64,000 nt of DNA from Chelydra serpentina (lineage: Eukaryota; Chordata; Testudines; Chelydridae), in the NCBI GenBank assembly GCA_037349315.1, contig JBAIAC010000057.1, positions 8,339,501-8,403,500 of the forward strand. Reading direction: 5' to 3'. This document shows positions 22,306-33,443 of the stretch, piece by piece. Below the pieces are notes generated by a model. That model was not told the DNA's origin, ran no database searches, and saw nothing but the letters and a program-made list of their open reading frames with translations. The stretch's first letter is position 1. Each line of letters begins with the position of its first letter. The translations under genes were made by a program, and so were the position numbers.

Positions 22306-23600
22306 GACAGCAGCAGGGTAAGCCTCCCGGTACGGCCTCTCCAGCATTCCTCAACCCTGACCTGCAGGGACTGCCTCTAGGAGCAAGATGCTGGTTCGTT
22401 TTCCATGCCTTGTGTCCATTAATCTGCCGTGCCTAGGAGGCTGGCAGACCTTGATTAGAATGAACTTGCTGCCACTCAAGGCCAGCGGGTTTCCTTCTCA
22501 GCTGGGGATCAGCAGCTTGTTTATTTTGTCTGTGACCCAGGCTAGGACAATCATGCCATGTGTGAAGGTAGCTCGTGAGCGTGGTTCTGCTAGGGCAGAA
22601 AAAGAATGATCAGGCCACAGTAGTCAGGGAAACTATGCCAGAAACTTGCCATCAGGAACCATTTGCAGCTAGCACATTAGCTAGCCTGGCATAGCTCTGT
22701 CCCTCCTGGGATCATGTGCTGCTCAAAAGAGATTCACTCATCCTCCGGGTCTGTAAAATAAATATGGCCTGATTCTCTCTGGCCCTGCCCCCGCGCAGTC
22801 ACATACTCCAGTGCCGAGTGGGAACACAATGCTACCAAAGCAGAATGCCAGCAGGTTGCGCTGGTGACAAGGGCCAAAGCAACGGAAAATCCGGCCCTTA
22901 CTGGTGAGGCGCGAAGCATGCGTCTCACAAGGCACGTGGCTATTGCTTCCGAGTTCGAAATAGCTCCAGGTCAGCATGACAGTCGCTTCAGGAGACGGCT
23001 AGAAAACTTAGAGGTGGGAAACACTTAAGGCTAGAAACACAGTCAAGCGCCCATGTCCTAAGCAGCATCTTAGCCCTAAATGATGGGAATGACACGTAAA
23101 TTACCGTATGTGACAGACCCCCAGTGGAGGAGTGGTGCAACATTCTCCCTTAAACCTTGACTCCCACCCCTCACCTCATACCGGAAATTCAGTACCATAG
23201 TCTGTTTCGAGTGAATCTGCTATTACATTGCGTTTATTTTATGCTGCCCAAATTTTAACCCTTGCCTGATGCAGACTTTTTTATTGATGGGGCCCAATCC
23301 AAGTCCCATTGACCCGAAAGGGTGATGCCAGCGCACAATTTGGCCAGTGTTGGTACAATGAGTGACTTGCAGAAAGCATTTTGTGTGGACAAAAGCATAA
23401 TCCAGGTGCCAGGCAAGTGCATCAGAAATGTAAAATAGTTATCATTAACAGAAGGCCTCCATAAAACACCTGTGGGGTCAGGTATCATTTATTTGTACAG
23501 TACCTGAATACTATTTATTTCTGTAATGCCATCTCTCTGAGAATCAAATTTCATTTCATTTTAAAAGCACACACTTTCATTGATTAAACCTCCCAACACT
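22306..23600. other. Intergenic, no gene seen
   Basis: No coding or RNA feature is supported. Confidence 0.5.
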
Positions 23601-23604
23601 CTCA

Positions 23605-23715
23605 TACGGTGGAAATTATACCTGTGTAACAGAAGGGTAAACCGAGGCACAGAGCTGCTAGGAAATAGTCTACAGCCCTGTACTAAGTCAGTGTCCGGAA
23701 TCCCCATTCTGAGTC
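23605..23715 (-). repeat. MIR-like SINE fragment
   Basis: The plus strand shows 'agggtaaaccgaggcacaga' and 'gctgctaggaaatag', the reversed MIR core. Confidence 0.6.
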
Positions 23716-24375
23716 TTAGGATCCAAAGCAGAGGTTCTCAAGCTGGATGTTGTAAACAGGTGACAGGGGGGCGTGGCCATTTGATCCTTCTCAGCTAGAT
23801 GGTGCGGGGGAGGGAGAGAGTCCCAGACTGGAAAAGGTTGACTGATCTAAACAGGAAATCACGCTCTCTCAGGCAATGCACTCTTTTCTCTTTGGCTCTT
23901 AAGTGACTGGAAAGACCAACACCCCCAGTGGCTGTGATAGAGTTTGCTTAGTTCACTTTATGCCTTGATTGTGGCTGACTTACAATAGAGAGGGTGGTTC
24001 TTTTTTTTAAAAAAAAAGTATTATTTAAAACTGGAGCAAATCTGGGCCTGCCTTAGAATTTCATGGCCATCACTATGGTGCACACCACGGTAAATCAAAA
24101 CTTCTCCTTGCAAAAAGCAGGGATAAACTCGGAGTCTCATGCTGCAAAACAGACTGCGGCTACCTCATCTAAAGGAGAAGCTTGCCTGGCTAGTAGCAGC
24201 ATAAGGCCTGAGCACATTTGAGCCGTCCTGATTCCATCCAGTGGAGGGCGGTGGTGCATTTATTCACACCAGCCAGTTCTGTTTTATTCCACCACAACCC
24301 ATATGACTAAAGTAAAAATCATGGAGAGAACGGGTTCCTTGTAACCAATTCCCTCTAGTGAATCCGAATGGAAGA
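23716..24375. other. Intergenic, no gene seen
   Basis: A T/A homopolymer block lies at about 24000..24018. Nothing else is recognised. Confidence 0.5.
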
Positions 24376-24379
24376 GGGT

Positions 24380-24640
24380 TTATCTAGCACTAAGAGCAAG
24401 GCAATGGGAATCAGGTGGTCTCTTCCCTGCTCTCCCAATGACTCACGCAGTGATATGAGCCTTTTAGCTTAGCTGCACTATGCCACAGTTCGTCCAGCAG
24501 TGAAATAGGTTTAGTGACAATACCCCACGGGGACGAGCTGTGCTAAATTCATTAAGGTTTGCAAAGCCCTGGGAGATCCTCCTATGAAAAGTGCTATGTA
24601 AGTGCAAAGCATTATTCTGAATATTAGTGCATATAAATCT
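24380..24640 (+). repeat. MIR-like SINE, degraded
   Basis: Weak similarity at 'gcaatgggaatcaggtggtc' and 'gaaaagtgctatgtaagtgc' suggests a MIR with an internal replacement. Confidence 0.4.
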
Positions 24641-25034
24641 GTCACTAGCAGTGTAATCTGTGAAGCTCTGAATTGCCCAGAGAGAACACAAAACAAAGTG
24701 GCTTGCAAGTGAGGGCCGTGCTGTCTGCACAGCTAACAAGGTAGGTGTCTTCTGGCCAAGCTGACTTTCCTGGGCAGTGGAGTGCAGAAAAGTGACCATA
24801 CGGGCCTCTTCTGCAAGGGCCAGAGGATTGTGGGACGGCAGTGGAAGGACCAATAGCACTGATTGTATTACCCTGGAAATGGGATGTGTCTACACACTGC
24901 CACTTAATCACTGGAGCTAACACCAGTAGGGGCTTACCTTGACTTGTAATCAGGGTAACTTGCAACAATGCGTGGGTAATGAAACATTTTGCAAGTGTAT
25001 TTCCCCAGACAGACGGACACATCTACCTGTGGCT

Positions 25035-25860
25035 CTCTGTATTATTAATTATTATTTATTATTATTATTTATTTGCATCATCGTAGCACTTGGGAGCCCC
25101 CATCCTGGATGCTGTACAAAAACAGAATTAGACAGACCCTGACCCAAAGAGTTTGCAATCTAAGGCCTGGTCTACACTATGGGGGCGGGGGGGATCGATA
25201 TAAGGTACGCAACTTCAGCTATGTGAATAACGTAGCTGAAGTCGACGTACCTCACTCGACTTACCTCGTGGTGTGGACGCTGCAAAGTCAAAGGCTGCCG
25301 CTCCCCCGTGGACTCCACTTCCTCCTCGCGTCGGGGTGGATTACTGGAGTCGACGGGAGTGCGTTCTGGGATCGATATATCGCGTCTAGATTAGACGCGA
25401 TAAATCGATCCCCAAAAGATCGATTGCTACCTGCCGAATCGGGCGGGTAGTGTAGACAAGCCCTTAGTATAAGACATGAGACACCAGGTGGAAAGAGACA
25501 GACCGACAGGGTAGTACAGGGGAACAGTGAGACGATATTGGTCAGCATGACAGGCAGTGGTCTCAGTGCACAAGCAGCCTAGCCATTGACAAGTATTTTG
25601 TAGGCCTCCCGGCAAAGAAGAGTTTTGAGAAGGGATTTGAAGGAGGAGGAGGAGTTAGTTTTGCAGATGTTTCCAAGGGAGCTCTCCCCAAATGCGAGGG
25701 GCAGGATGAGAGGAAGCATGAAAGGGCTAGGTAGAAAATTTACCAAGTGGGCCCTGGAGGCTGGCGTCATGGGCTGGCTGGAGGCAGGAATCGACCTCTT
25801 GAGACTGAAGAGGGGTAGGGTGGGGATAGGGTGAAGGGCCTTGAAAGTGAAGACAAGTTG
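25035..25860. repeat. Ancient LINE-like repeat split by a MITE
   Basis: The part 25035..25163 ('gcacttgggagccccc', 'ggatgctgtacaaaaaca', 'aaagagtttgcaatctaa') and the part from 25467 ('gtataagacatgagacacca', 'ttggtcagcatgacaggcag', 'aaaatttaccaagtgggc', 'gaagggccttgaaagtgaag') read as one element cut by the MITE at 25164..25463. Joining across the TAA duplication restores a continuous sequence. Confidence 0.6.
25164..25463. mobile_element. Harbinger-like MITE with CpG-rich hairpins
   Basis: The ends GGCCTGGTCTACACTA and (inverted) GGGCTTGTCTACACTA match at 13 of 16 positions. TAA (25161..25163) and TTA (25464..25466) flank it, a 3-bp duplication with one change. Inside are a perfect hairpin ATCGCGTCTA/TAGACGCGAT (25379..25401) and another, ACTTCAGCTA/TAGCTGAAGT, near 25211..25241. 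Confidence 0.8.
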
Positions 25861-26744
25861 AACAGAGGACCCTGGAGTTTTGGGTGTGCTAATAGATGGC
25901 GCAGCTAAGGGCTGAGATTTAAAGCTTGCTTGATGACAAGGCTATTTTAAACATAAATGATTCCTTTGCGGAGACTGGCTTGGAGGTGCCGCATGGCCAT
26001 GCAGGAGACCTTGGTTTGATTACTAGCCTCTCTCACTCCGGCTGCCGTCACGCTGTCACTGTCTCTCCCTCTCAAGCTGCTGCGACACTTGGAGAAATAT
26101 GTTCTGCGACTCCCACACAGGCCTACCGTCAGAGACAGCATTTTCAGCACAGTCAGGGAAAAACATTGACACGGACGCTGGCAGTTCACTGGAGGACACA
26201 TTGCAGCTGGAGTTTGTGCTCAAAACATCAGCATCCAAAAAAAACGACAGCCCCAGGCAGCCAGAGCATCAAAACCCCCGTGTCTGAGAACGTAGGCTGG
26301 GCACATTGAAGGGAGCTAAAAAAGTCAGCACCATGTACAAGTTGTTGGCAGGGGACGGATGGCCGAGCAGGGAATGCTGCACGGGCAAGGGTGCTGCACG
26401 GAAGACAGGCGCATGCCCCATTTTGACGCGTGGCTTGTTTGTGCAATTGCTACAGGGGAAGTGGTGGGAAGGAGGCCGTGAGAAGGTGCTGCCCGAGGTA
26501 AACAGCACATTGTGATACACTTACAGTGGTGCAAAACACAGAAAACTGTAGAGCAGAAAAGAGGAAAAATAGAACACGGCTGCATCAAAGGCCTGCCATG
26601 TGGCTTTATCAGCCGAGTTTGTCACAGAATTTTAAAGAGTATCTGGATTGGCCATTCAGCAATTGGCAAGTATGAAACACTCCAGCACAATGCACACTGT
26701 AATTTGGGAACTGTGCTCAGCCAACATCTCTCAGCCACAGGGCT
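25861..26744. other. Intergenic, no gene seen
   Basis: Overlapping open frames on both strands carry no recognisable domain. Confidence 0.5.
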
Positions 26745-26885
26745 TCGATTAAGTGTGTGCTCAAACCCCTTGGCTTCAACGCCGCTTTAAACATGTGCCT
26801 AAAGGTAAATATGGCTATATGCTTTGCTGAACAGGGATGGACTTAAGCACATGCTTAAGGGTTTTGCTGAATCGGGGCCTACAGC
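26745..26885. repeat. Ancient amniote dispersed repeat
   Basis: Has 'ggacttaagcacatgcttaa' and 'gggttttgctgaatcggggc'. The same 'acatgcttaaagg' core appears near 51340, where it follows 'gaagtcaatgggacttagtc'. Confidence 0.5.
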
Positions 26886-27147
26886 TTTACAGGGACCTTT
26901 AAACTGACTTAATTATACACTTCCAACATGCCTATGCTGTTATTTACCAGCTACATTAGACTACCAGCTGTATCTTTTGACACCAGTTAATTTAAATCTC
27001 CTGTTTCAAATTCAGACCACAGTTGTTGCTCTTAAAGGGATACTGTCAGGTTAAAAATCAGACAGTGTATTTTGGGGGGAAATATTACTAATAGCTTAGA
27101 TGATTAAAACTGGAAGAATATCTTTAATCTAATTTACTTTTCATCAT

Positions 27148-27326
27148 AGCCTGAATCTTCCCTGCACATTTATATCTGCCTCTGGACATTTCCACTGCTT
27201 GCATCCGAAGAAGTGGGTATTCACCCACGAAAGCTTATGCTTCAATACCTCTGTTAGTCTATAAGGTGCCACAGGACCCTTTGTCGCTTCTACAGATCCA
27301 GACTAACACGGCTCCCCCTCTGATAC
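27148..27326 (+). mobile_element. Retro-inserted repeat with hammerhead-like core, copy B
   Basis: The core reads CCGAAGA (27205..27211), hairpin GTGGGT/ACCCAC, GAAA (27229..27232), GCTTATGC. It continues to 'cagactaacacggctccccc' and 'tctgatac', the discrete end of the family. An 8-bp direct repeat TTCATCAT flanks it (27140..27147 and 27327..27334). This subfamily differs in sequence from copies A and D. Confidence 0.75.
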
Positions 27327-27334
27327 TTCATCAT

Positions 27335-28700
27335 TCGTGCGGTTTATCTATTTCTTGCATTTCACAATGAAACTAGCTTAGTCAATTCGACTTTTATTTC
27401 TAAATCACTTTATCTTTCTGGCTCCTCGTGTACCAGAGCAATGCCGCAAGGTTTGGATTGCCAACACCAGATGGGAATGTTTAAATTCAATCAAAAAGCT
27501 GTTTTCAGTTACATTCAAATATATCTATTAATAGGAAGTTCTGTAACCTATAAAATTATTTTACAAAACCTACATTTTGGGCCTAACCCTCCCACTTCTG
27601 ATAATATCCCTTTAATCTCAACAAGCCTGCAAGGCCCTAAACCCACCAGCACTTATGCACATACATTTAAAGCATGCTAGCAGCCAGCTGAAATCAAGTA
27701 AGCTACACATGCATGGAGTTACACATGTATAGCCCTTTATTAAATGTGATACTCAAATATTGCATGGAATTTGCTTGTACTACATTTGAGGCTTTAAGGA
27801 AACAAAAAAAAAATTGTTCTCCCCCTGCCTTTTTAATACATTGAAGTCTTTTGATAGCAGTTCTCGTTGCTTGTTTCCATGGACTGTACATTATGTAATG
27901 CAGTAATCAACATGGAGTAAATGATTTTCAATTCAAAATCCAAATACACTCTGGCCTTATCAGAATGGTGAATCAAACTTAGATGAGAGGGTCACCGTTG
28001 CCATAAAATAGGATGGAAAGTTTAATTGTGAAAAGACCACTGATTTGATGGTATGGACCCTTAGGACCTTGGGGGCGGGGGGGAATCATGCCAGAGTTGT
28101 GAAGGCATTACTGTACGGAGGGGGCGGGGGGACGAGATGAGCTGACTAATTTAAGCATGAGGCCTCCTTAACTATAATACAGGGAGGATCCCCATATTTG
28201 AGGAGTGGCTGCTACATGATCAAATGACATGGACAATTAAAGCCTCTTGCATGGGGGACATGAGGCCTTTGTGGTGTCCAGTCCTGATGACACATTTATG
28301 CAACATGTGGACACGACAGCCACTAACTCTGCAGGCGGGAGCGGCTTTCGGGGGACCTCTCACATCCAAAGCTGATCCTGACTGCTTGGCTGGGGAGGGC
28401 AAAGGCGCTGTCCTGCTCCAGAAACCTAGGTACCTCTCTGGGCGGGAGGTCAGAGCGTGCCCATGGAGCTTAACTAGGACTCCGAAGCAACGCTGGGCCC
28501 GTCACTGCCCAAGGATGGGACTTCCCAAGCTCGGACCGTAGGGTTTAGGCAGCTCGTTCTATACATTTATCCTTAAGGCCCGACTTCGCTTGCAATATTG
28601 CAGAAATTGCGGATTCCATAATAGGAGGCTTCCCCTGCAATTTTGACAGTGGACAGCCCCACCATGCGCGGGTCTGAGCGCGGGAGCCCCTGGCCCCACC
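27335..28700. other. Intergenic, no gene seen
   Basis: Two short G-rich blocks lie near 28070 and 28120. No gene or RNA is supported. Confidence 0.5.
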
Positions 28701-28953
28701 CCGTTCCCACTGCCAACCCCAGGCCCCCGCTGCCAGCCCCCAGTCCCCACTGCCAGCCACAGGCCCCCACTGCCAGCCCCCCAGTCAGCCACAGGCCCCC
28801 CGTTCCTGCTGCCAGCCCCCAGTCCCCACTGCCAGCCACAGGCCCCCCGCTGTCAGCCCCCCGTTCCTGCTGTCAGCCCCCAGTCCCCACTGCCAGCCAC
28901 AGGCCCCCTGCTGTCAGCCCCCCCAGTCAGCCACAGGCCCCCCACTGTCAGCG
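28701..28953. repeat. C-rich minisatellite, about 30-bp unit in about 60-bp higher-order form
   Basis: The unit alternates 'cactgccagccacaggcccc' with 'cgttcctgctgccagccccc'. The second type recurs at about 28798 and 28859, giving a higher-order period near 60 bp. It lies about 0.7 kb upstream of the LDLRAP1 CpG island core. Confidence 0.85.
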
Positions 28954-29160
28954 CTGGGTGGCCAACAGCAGCAAATCATGGGACAGCCTGAGGGACTTTA
29001 TGGCCGCACATAACAAGGTCCATTAGTTCTTCTCTGCGATCACCCCAGGGCTTGTCCGCCACTCAGCTGTTATCCCCCCCCCCATTCACACCGGGCCTTG
29101 CCCTTGTTGATACTAGTTTCAACCTAGGGCCAGGTGCGATGTTGCCCCGCTGGGAAAGGG

Positions 29161-29320
29161 GTCTGCCTTGGGGCGGGGGGGGCCTGGCGGTGGGGTCGGC
29201 CCGGGGGGGGGTCCTGCCCTGGGGCGGGGGGGGCCTGGGGGTGGGGTCGGCCCGGGGGGGGTCCTGCCCTGGGGCGGGGCGGGGCCGGGGGGTGTCTGCC
29301 CTGGGGCGGGGCGGGCCCAG
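29161..29320. repeat. 50-bp G-rich tandem repeat in the promoter
   Basis: The string GTCCTGCCCTGGGGCGGGG recurs with a 50-base period (29211, 29261), with diverged flanking copies at 29161 and about 29294. Each unit has runs of seven to nine G. Confidence 0.8.
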
Positions 29321-29678
29321 GGGGGAGGGGGGCCGCTGGCCTGGCTGCAGCCACCCCCCGGGGAAACCCCCTGTGGGGCCCAGGCCTGACATGACACTCC
29401 CGGGCGGGCCAGGGACCACCCCGCCCAGCCGGCCCCGGGCTGTTCCGGGCGGCTCGGCTCAGCCGGGCTCCAGCCCCAGCCGCGCCCCCCCGGCCCAGCC
29501 CCTCGCCGGGGCCCGGGGCGGGAGCAGCCGCGCGTCACCCGCCCGGGCGGAGCCTCCCACTTCCCCCCACGCGATCAGCCCTCGACCGCCCGGGCCGGGA
29601 GGCGGCCCCGGCCCGCAGCAGCAGCTGGAGCCGGAGCCGCGCCGGGAAAAGTTTGTTCGCGGGAGTTGGGGGCGCGGC

Positions 29679-29763
29679 ATGGAGGCGCTGCGCTCGGCGG
29701 GCCGGGCCATCATCCGGAGCCCCAGCGCCGCCAAGCAGTCCTGGGGCAGCGGCAGGCACAAGA
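29679..29763 (+). CDS. LDLRAP1: LDLRAP1 exon 1 (residues 1-28 plus one base)
   Basis: It encodes MEALRSAGRAIIRSPS through SGRHK and ends CACAAGA before gtgagt. The last base completes a lysine codon with exon 2. A conserved serine-proline (S14, P15) matches the known vertebrate N-terminus. It lies in the CpG island. Confidence 0.95.
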
Positions 29764-32700
29764 GTGAGTCCCGGGGGGGGATTATCCCGGGGCGCTTCCC
29801 TATCCCGGGGCAGTGCCCGGCCGGGCGCTCTCCTGGGCCGGAGCCTGGCACGCGGCAGCTGCTGCGCCCTTGCCCCCCGGGACCAGGGGTCCCCCCCCCC
29901 CCCCCCGCGTTACCTGGTTCTTGGCTTTGGGAGCGGGCCCGGCTGGCAGCCCCGGGGGCGCCGCTTCCTGGTGCTGGCCCGCCCGGAGCCGGGGGGGAGC
30001 GCTGGGCTCAGGGGTGCTCGCGGGCGGGGCTGCGACCAGTGGCCTCCCCAGGAATTGAAATGGGGGGGGGCGGTGTTCGAGTTTACTGGGGGACCCCCCC
30101 AGTTACATGCCCCCACTATTTAGTGACAATTTAGTGACCCCACTAAATTGGCATGTAACTAGTTCCCAAAACTGGGGGGGGGGGGGTAGGGAAATCACTG
30201 GCTGTGACTGGGCGAGCAGACAGCAAGTGTGGCAAATCGGGACGGGGTGTGGGGGGGTAATAGGAGCCTGTATTAAAAAACAAAAGCCCCAGATATCGGG
30301 ACTGCCCCTATAAAATCAGACATCTGCTCACTCTGGCGGTGACTGGCTTCCCCAGGCCTTAACAGGGCAGCCAGGGCTTGTTCTCATGCCCAAAAGCTGC
30401 TGACTTGGAGGATGGTCACTCCCTGCCCCCCCACCCCAGTTGTACCTGTGTCCTGCCTTGGTTTCCTCCTCTTCTCTCCAGCCATACAGGGGAATCTCTC
30501 CTCTGCTCCCTCCCTTCTCGGTTAAGCAGAGAGAGGCCAGCCCAGAGCGCTCCCGAAAACCCCACTACACCCCAGTACAGATGGATTGTTCTACTTTCCC
30601 TCCCTACCCTCTGGGGGAGCAGGTGGGGACCTGGCTTGTGCTGCCTTCTGGGGTGGACAATCCCCGGGCCTAGCCCCGTCCGCCAATGTAAGAATCGTGA
30701 ACCTGGTCTTAGCCCACAGTTGACTGAGCAAGGAGAATGCTGTGACGCTCGGTTAATAGTTACTGAAGGTCGCCGCAGGTGTGTGTTGCGTCTAGTGATT
30801 AATGATGAGCTGGTGGCTAACCAAGGAATTCCTCTTCCTCGCACCCTGGGTTGTTGCCCCATATTTTAGGAATTGCTGCACTGTTCCTCCTCTAGGTGAG
30901 GTTATGGGCCTGCTTGGATGTCTTGAGCCAATTTAGTGAGTCACCTTCTTCTTACCTGCAAACTCCGCTGAACTCCATAGCTCGGCTGTCAGACTGTTCC
31001 TACCAGGGATCACTGACTTGACTTCTTCTTCCTTTAGGAGGGAATGTATGTTTCTCAACCCCCTAAATGACCTCTTCTCTACCTCAAATCTCACCTTTTG
31101 CAGACAAACCACCCTCCTTCTCCTTTGGCTTGACAGCCTTGGGATTGTTGTCCTTAACCGTGGAATGTCCCCGGTTTTCTTTCCTTTTGTGCAAAAGGAA
31201 ACTCTAAACCAAAAAAAAAAAAGTTGCTGCATTCACAGGAGAAGAATGAAGTGTAATGAGACCACACAACGCTCTGCCTGCTGAGCAATCTTACACATCT
31301 TAATGTGGTGTGTCAGCAGTAGCACATACACATGCATTAGTCTGTTGACCGCATGTGTTCTCTCCAAGCCTGCCCTCCATCATGGCAGATGTTAGCCCCA
31401 CGCTTCTCTTAGACGAAGAATCCAGACTGACTTTCTGTCCCATCACCGGTGAAACTCAGAGGGTACTGGGCTCATGGAAGGAGTTGAAGCCCTGCAGTAG
31501 GATTTTTTTTGCTTTGGTTTAGTTGTGCTTTATCCAGAGTCAGATCAGTGGTTAATTTGTAACTTCGGTTTTATTAGCTGGCTTAAAAATATGCTACACC
31601 CAGGATACCAGTTTAAAAAAAATTCACCCTGCAGTGCTTGATTTTGCACTCCATCCAGCTTTCTACTAGATTCTTGAGCTTTGGACAGTCGCTGTGACTT
31701 GCATTCATTCAAAGCCTGCTGGGCACCTGCCATGTTCACACAGAGCCATGGTTCCTTTCCCTGCTCCCACACAATAATGAAAGGGTTTGAAGTGGAATTT
31801 TTTCCACTTTCTTCCCCTTCTTAGTTGTTTTTAGCACTGTCAAGATACTCCTGCCTGCCTGGGTGGGTGGGATCTCGGACTCCTCTCCCAGCATCTAAAC
31901 CCTGTGTGTGTGTGTGTGCTCTCTCTCTCTCTCTCTTTCCCCCCTCCTCTCTGCTGCAGCTTGGATGGGAGTAAGAGAGATTAATTTCCTGCCAAGTGTG
32001 GTATATCCTTCTCCCCGTCTCCATCCCTTCAGTGTGTCCGGGATGCTGCTCCCAGGATCTCCTTGAGCTCCTGTCCCTTGCGTCTTTGCACGGGTTCATT
32101 CAGATCAAGCTTCTTGTCTTCACCTTTTAAAGCGGGCTGATCTCGTTTCCTCCCATGGGACGTCCCAGCCTCTCTGCTCCACCCAAGATTCTCTGACTGG
32201 TTCTTTTGTCTCCTTCACCCACTCCTAACTCCATGTCCCAAGGCTGGGAACGCTCTCTAAGAGCTGGTCCAGTCCTCCAGGCTGCCCTCTTCCATAAGGC
32301 CTAAAGTGCTAGGCGGTGACTGCTCCCCTTCTGGCTCTGACTTACCGTGGTGAATATGCACAGACTTGTCCATTGATAGGATACTGGAATAACCTGGCAT
32401 TTTTTCCCATCTCCCTAAACGCTATGTGAAGAAACTTATGGGAGGAGGTAAGTGGGGTTTTCGCTAAGTGCGTTGGCTCCTGTACCAGAGGTGCAGTAAA
32501 GGCGCAGGACCAAGTTTGCGACCAGCGGGTGCGCGGGAAAGCCCGCGATCCCCGCTGCATACCAAAGTGCACTAATCCGCATTTAAGAATGAAGTATTTT
32601 CCTTTGCCAGCTTTCCCTGTGCCAATAAAACCCCTAGTGTCTGGAGATTTTGCTGCATGGTGGCAAGATCAAACTGCTTGATTTTTACTAATCCTCTGAG

Positions 32701-33403
32701 ATTTACTCCAGGTTTTTGGCCTCTTTTAAGGATTAAGAGGCTAGTATCTCTGGATCTGAAATGATCGCACTGCGGCTGGAGTGCTGTCTCGGTGCTCCAT
32801 AGGAATCCAAAGCAGGAGTTTAACTCTGCTGTAGACGCTTTGGCACGGGGCTGAAACTTGGTACAGGGTCTGCAGAGAGTGGCGTGGTGGGATTTTTTCT
32901 GACACGTACCCAGCTAGAGAGTTAAAAGCAAACCAGATTTTGGTCTTGTACTGAAGCTGTTCTGACTTGACTATTGCATTGTCTTAAACAAGCTTGCAAA
33001 TTGCATGAGAATTGTTGCGTGCTGTGGAAATATGAATGAAAAGCAGGAGTCGCTGTCAATTGCCGCAAAGACATCTGCTGTGTAAATGTAGCAGTGATTT
33101 CAGGTAAAGGCATACCGACCTTTTGCAGAAAGGACTCTCGGTTATGAGCATATTTGATTGCATTGGACTTACTAAGGCTTCGCGTGTGTATCTGTTATCT
33201 AGCTTTAGATTCCCTCCCCCCCTCAAAATGAATTAATGATGATGCAGTTTTGGAATGGGGACTTGTGAAAATCTAATCTTGGAATCTGTTTGGAGGCCCC
33301 AAGATGGAAAAGGTTTCTGGTCTGAACACATCTATTCCCCACACACCTACCACCGCTCCCGTCCTCGCTCCGTCTCTCACAGACAGTGTGAACGCGTGAA
33401 CGC

Positions 33404-33443
<40 letters not shown>

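Larger units (their letters stand above)
29130..30060 (+). promoter_or_regulatory. LDLRAP1: LDLRAP1 CpG island promoter
   Basis: The stretch is extremely GC-rich with dense CpG (for example 'ccgggcggctcggctcagcc' near 29446) and many GC-box strings such as GGGGCGGGG. It spans exon 1. I see no TATA box close to the likely start. The transcription start cannot be fixed from sequence, but it should lie between about 29400 and 29670. A CpG-island promoter fits a broadly expressed adaptor gene. Confidence 0.75.

Noticed and set aside
1..29000. Coding exons of the human upstream neighbour MACO1
   Set aside because: No segment resembling a conserved multi-pass membrane protein or paired splice sites was seen.
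29052..30134. A 360-codon open frame across the CpG island
   Set aside because: It is proline/glycine-rich low-complexity translation of GC-rich DNA, lacks domains, and overlaps the real LDLRAP1 exon 1 in the same frame only over the 28 known residues.
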